Part shown: positions 63,674 through 64,000 of the stretch, in pieces
Layout of the letters: each line of letters begins with the position of its first letter
Position numbering within the stretch: position 1 is the first letter of the stretch
Source of the DNA: Leucobacter sp. UT-8R-CII-1-4
Lineage (GTDB): Bacteria > Actinomycetota > Actinomycetes > Actinomycetales > Microbacteriaceae
Length of the DNA: 64,000 nt
Direction: 5' to 3'
NCBI RefSeq assembly: GCF_030010235.1
Contig: NZ_JASCRS010000005.1
Span: 310,001 to 374,000, forward strand
Translations under genes and position numbers: made by a program
The notes under the pieces: model-generated
What the model was told of the DNA's origin: nothing
The model's input: the letters and a program-made list of their open reading frames with translations, nothing else
Databases searched by the model: none

Positions 63674-63919
63674 TCAATGATTTGGGAGTGCAATGACCCC
63701 CAACTCGTTGAGAATCAGAGCAATACCGGATAGTGCACATAGGATCGCAATAAGTGCCATCATCCTCGGTGTCGATCTTGGAGCGTACGACTCAACCCAG
63801 CCCACCAGTGACTCTCTTTGCCGCTTGGCGAAATACTTTGCAACCGGTTTACGAAAGCTAAAGAGTACTACAGCGATTACTAGCCATACTCCTCCACCGA
63901 TTAAGTGGTTAATGTACAT
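63674..63919 (-). CDS. small membrane protein
   Basis: The 81-residue protein has two membrane helices (IGGGVWLVIAVVLFSF and MMALIAILCALSGIALILNE) separated by a basic loop. Function unknown. Nothing recognisable lies between it and the window end. Confidence 0.6.
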   Translation of the reverse strand: MYINHLIGGGVWLVIAVVLFSFRKPVAKYFAKRQRESLVGWVESYAPRSTPRMMALIAILCALSGIALILNELGVIALPNH

Positions 63920-64000
63920 TTTCAGCCAGTCGGTATTCTTACTAGCACTGAGCAGCCTGGCGCGGTACCCGAAAATGCACCGGAGCTGTTTCCCTCACAA

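Noticed and set aside
1..64000. CRISPR arrays, insertion sequences, rRNA genes
   Set aside because: No regularly spaced repeats, transposase-like frames with inverted ends or rRNA sequences were seen.

Overview
The window comes from a high-GC Gram-positive actinobacterium, most likely a Microbacteriaceae member (order Micrococcales). Evidence: an actinobacterial mIHF domain fused to guanylate kinase, a pyrR-pyrB-pyrC-x-carA-carB-pyrF-gmk operon with start/stop overlaps, a mycobacterial-type PyrF, and actinobacterial trp and leu leader attenuation elements. Genus cannot be fixed from the sequence alone.

Region 1 (1 to about 33,290) is most of a temperate siphovirus prophage. Reading leftwards from the packaging genes it carries small and large terminase, portal, minor head protein, scaffold, capsid, connectors, tail completion, major tail protein, a frameshifted tail assembly chaperone pair, tape measure, distal tail protein and a Gp37-like tail protein cut by the window edge. 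Lysis genes and the far attachment site must lie outside the window. To the right of the packaging genes are a leftward early operon (17.2-29.2 kb: recombination exonuclease and partner, HNH, replication initiator, RusA, SSB, a two-ORF cytosine methyltransferase, many small zinc-ribbon proteins), an antirepressor/excisionase/Cro-like block, a divergent CI-like repressor with palindromic operators, and a tyrosine integrase next to the 3' end of a tRNA-Val gene. Several genes run against the phage transcription direction and look like morons: a primase-polymerase-like protein, a helix-hairpin-helix protein with a nuclease-like neighbour, and two membrane-anchored proteins.

Region 2 (33.3-46.4 kb) is host DNA: four tRNAs (Val, Cys, Gly, Val), a membrane-anchored HELLH protein, small membrane proteins, a CaiB-like CoA-transferase, a HEAT-repeat DNA-repair-like protein, a MarR regulator, two BspA-like leucine-rich-repeat surface proteins with unusual LVNTG/LVNAG sorting signals flanking leuA, and a DMT transporter. 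leuA is preceded by a Leu-rich leader peptide and a pseudoknot-forming RNA, and its regulatory domain appears shortened.

Region 3 (46.5-62.7 kb) holds the pyrimidine operon (with a PyrR binding loop next to the pyrR ribosome binding site), nusB-efp, a thioesterase, rsmB-fmt, and a trp-attenuated trpB-exporter pair. Region 4 (62.7-64 kb) contains a decayed RHS/YD-repeat gene and two small membrane proteins.

The most notable signals are three amino-acid or nucleotide sensing leader RNAs (leu, trp, pyr), the trp-controlled coupling of TrpB to an exporter, the dual-coded split methyltransferase, a candidate phage replication origin inside the initiator gene, and a solitary PrimPol core beside the packaging genes.
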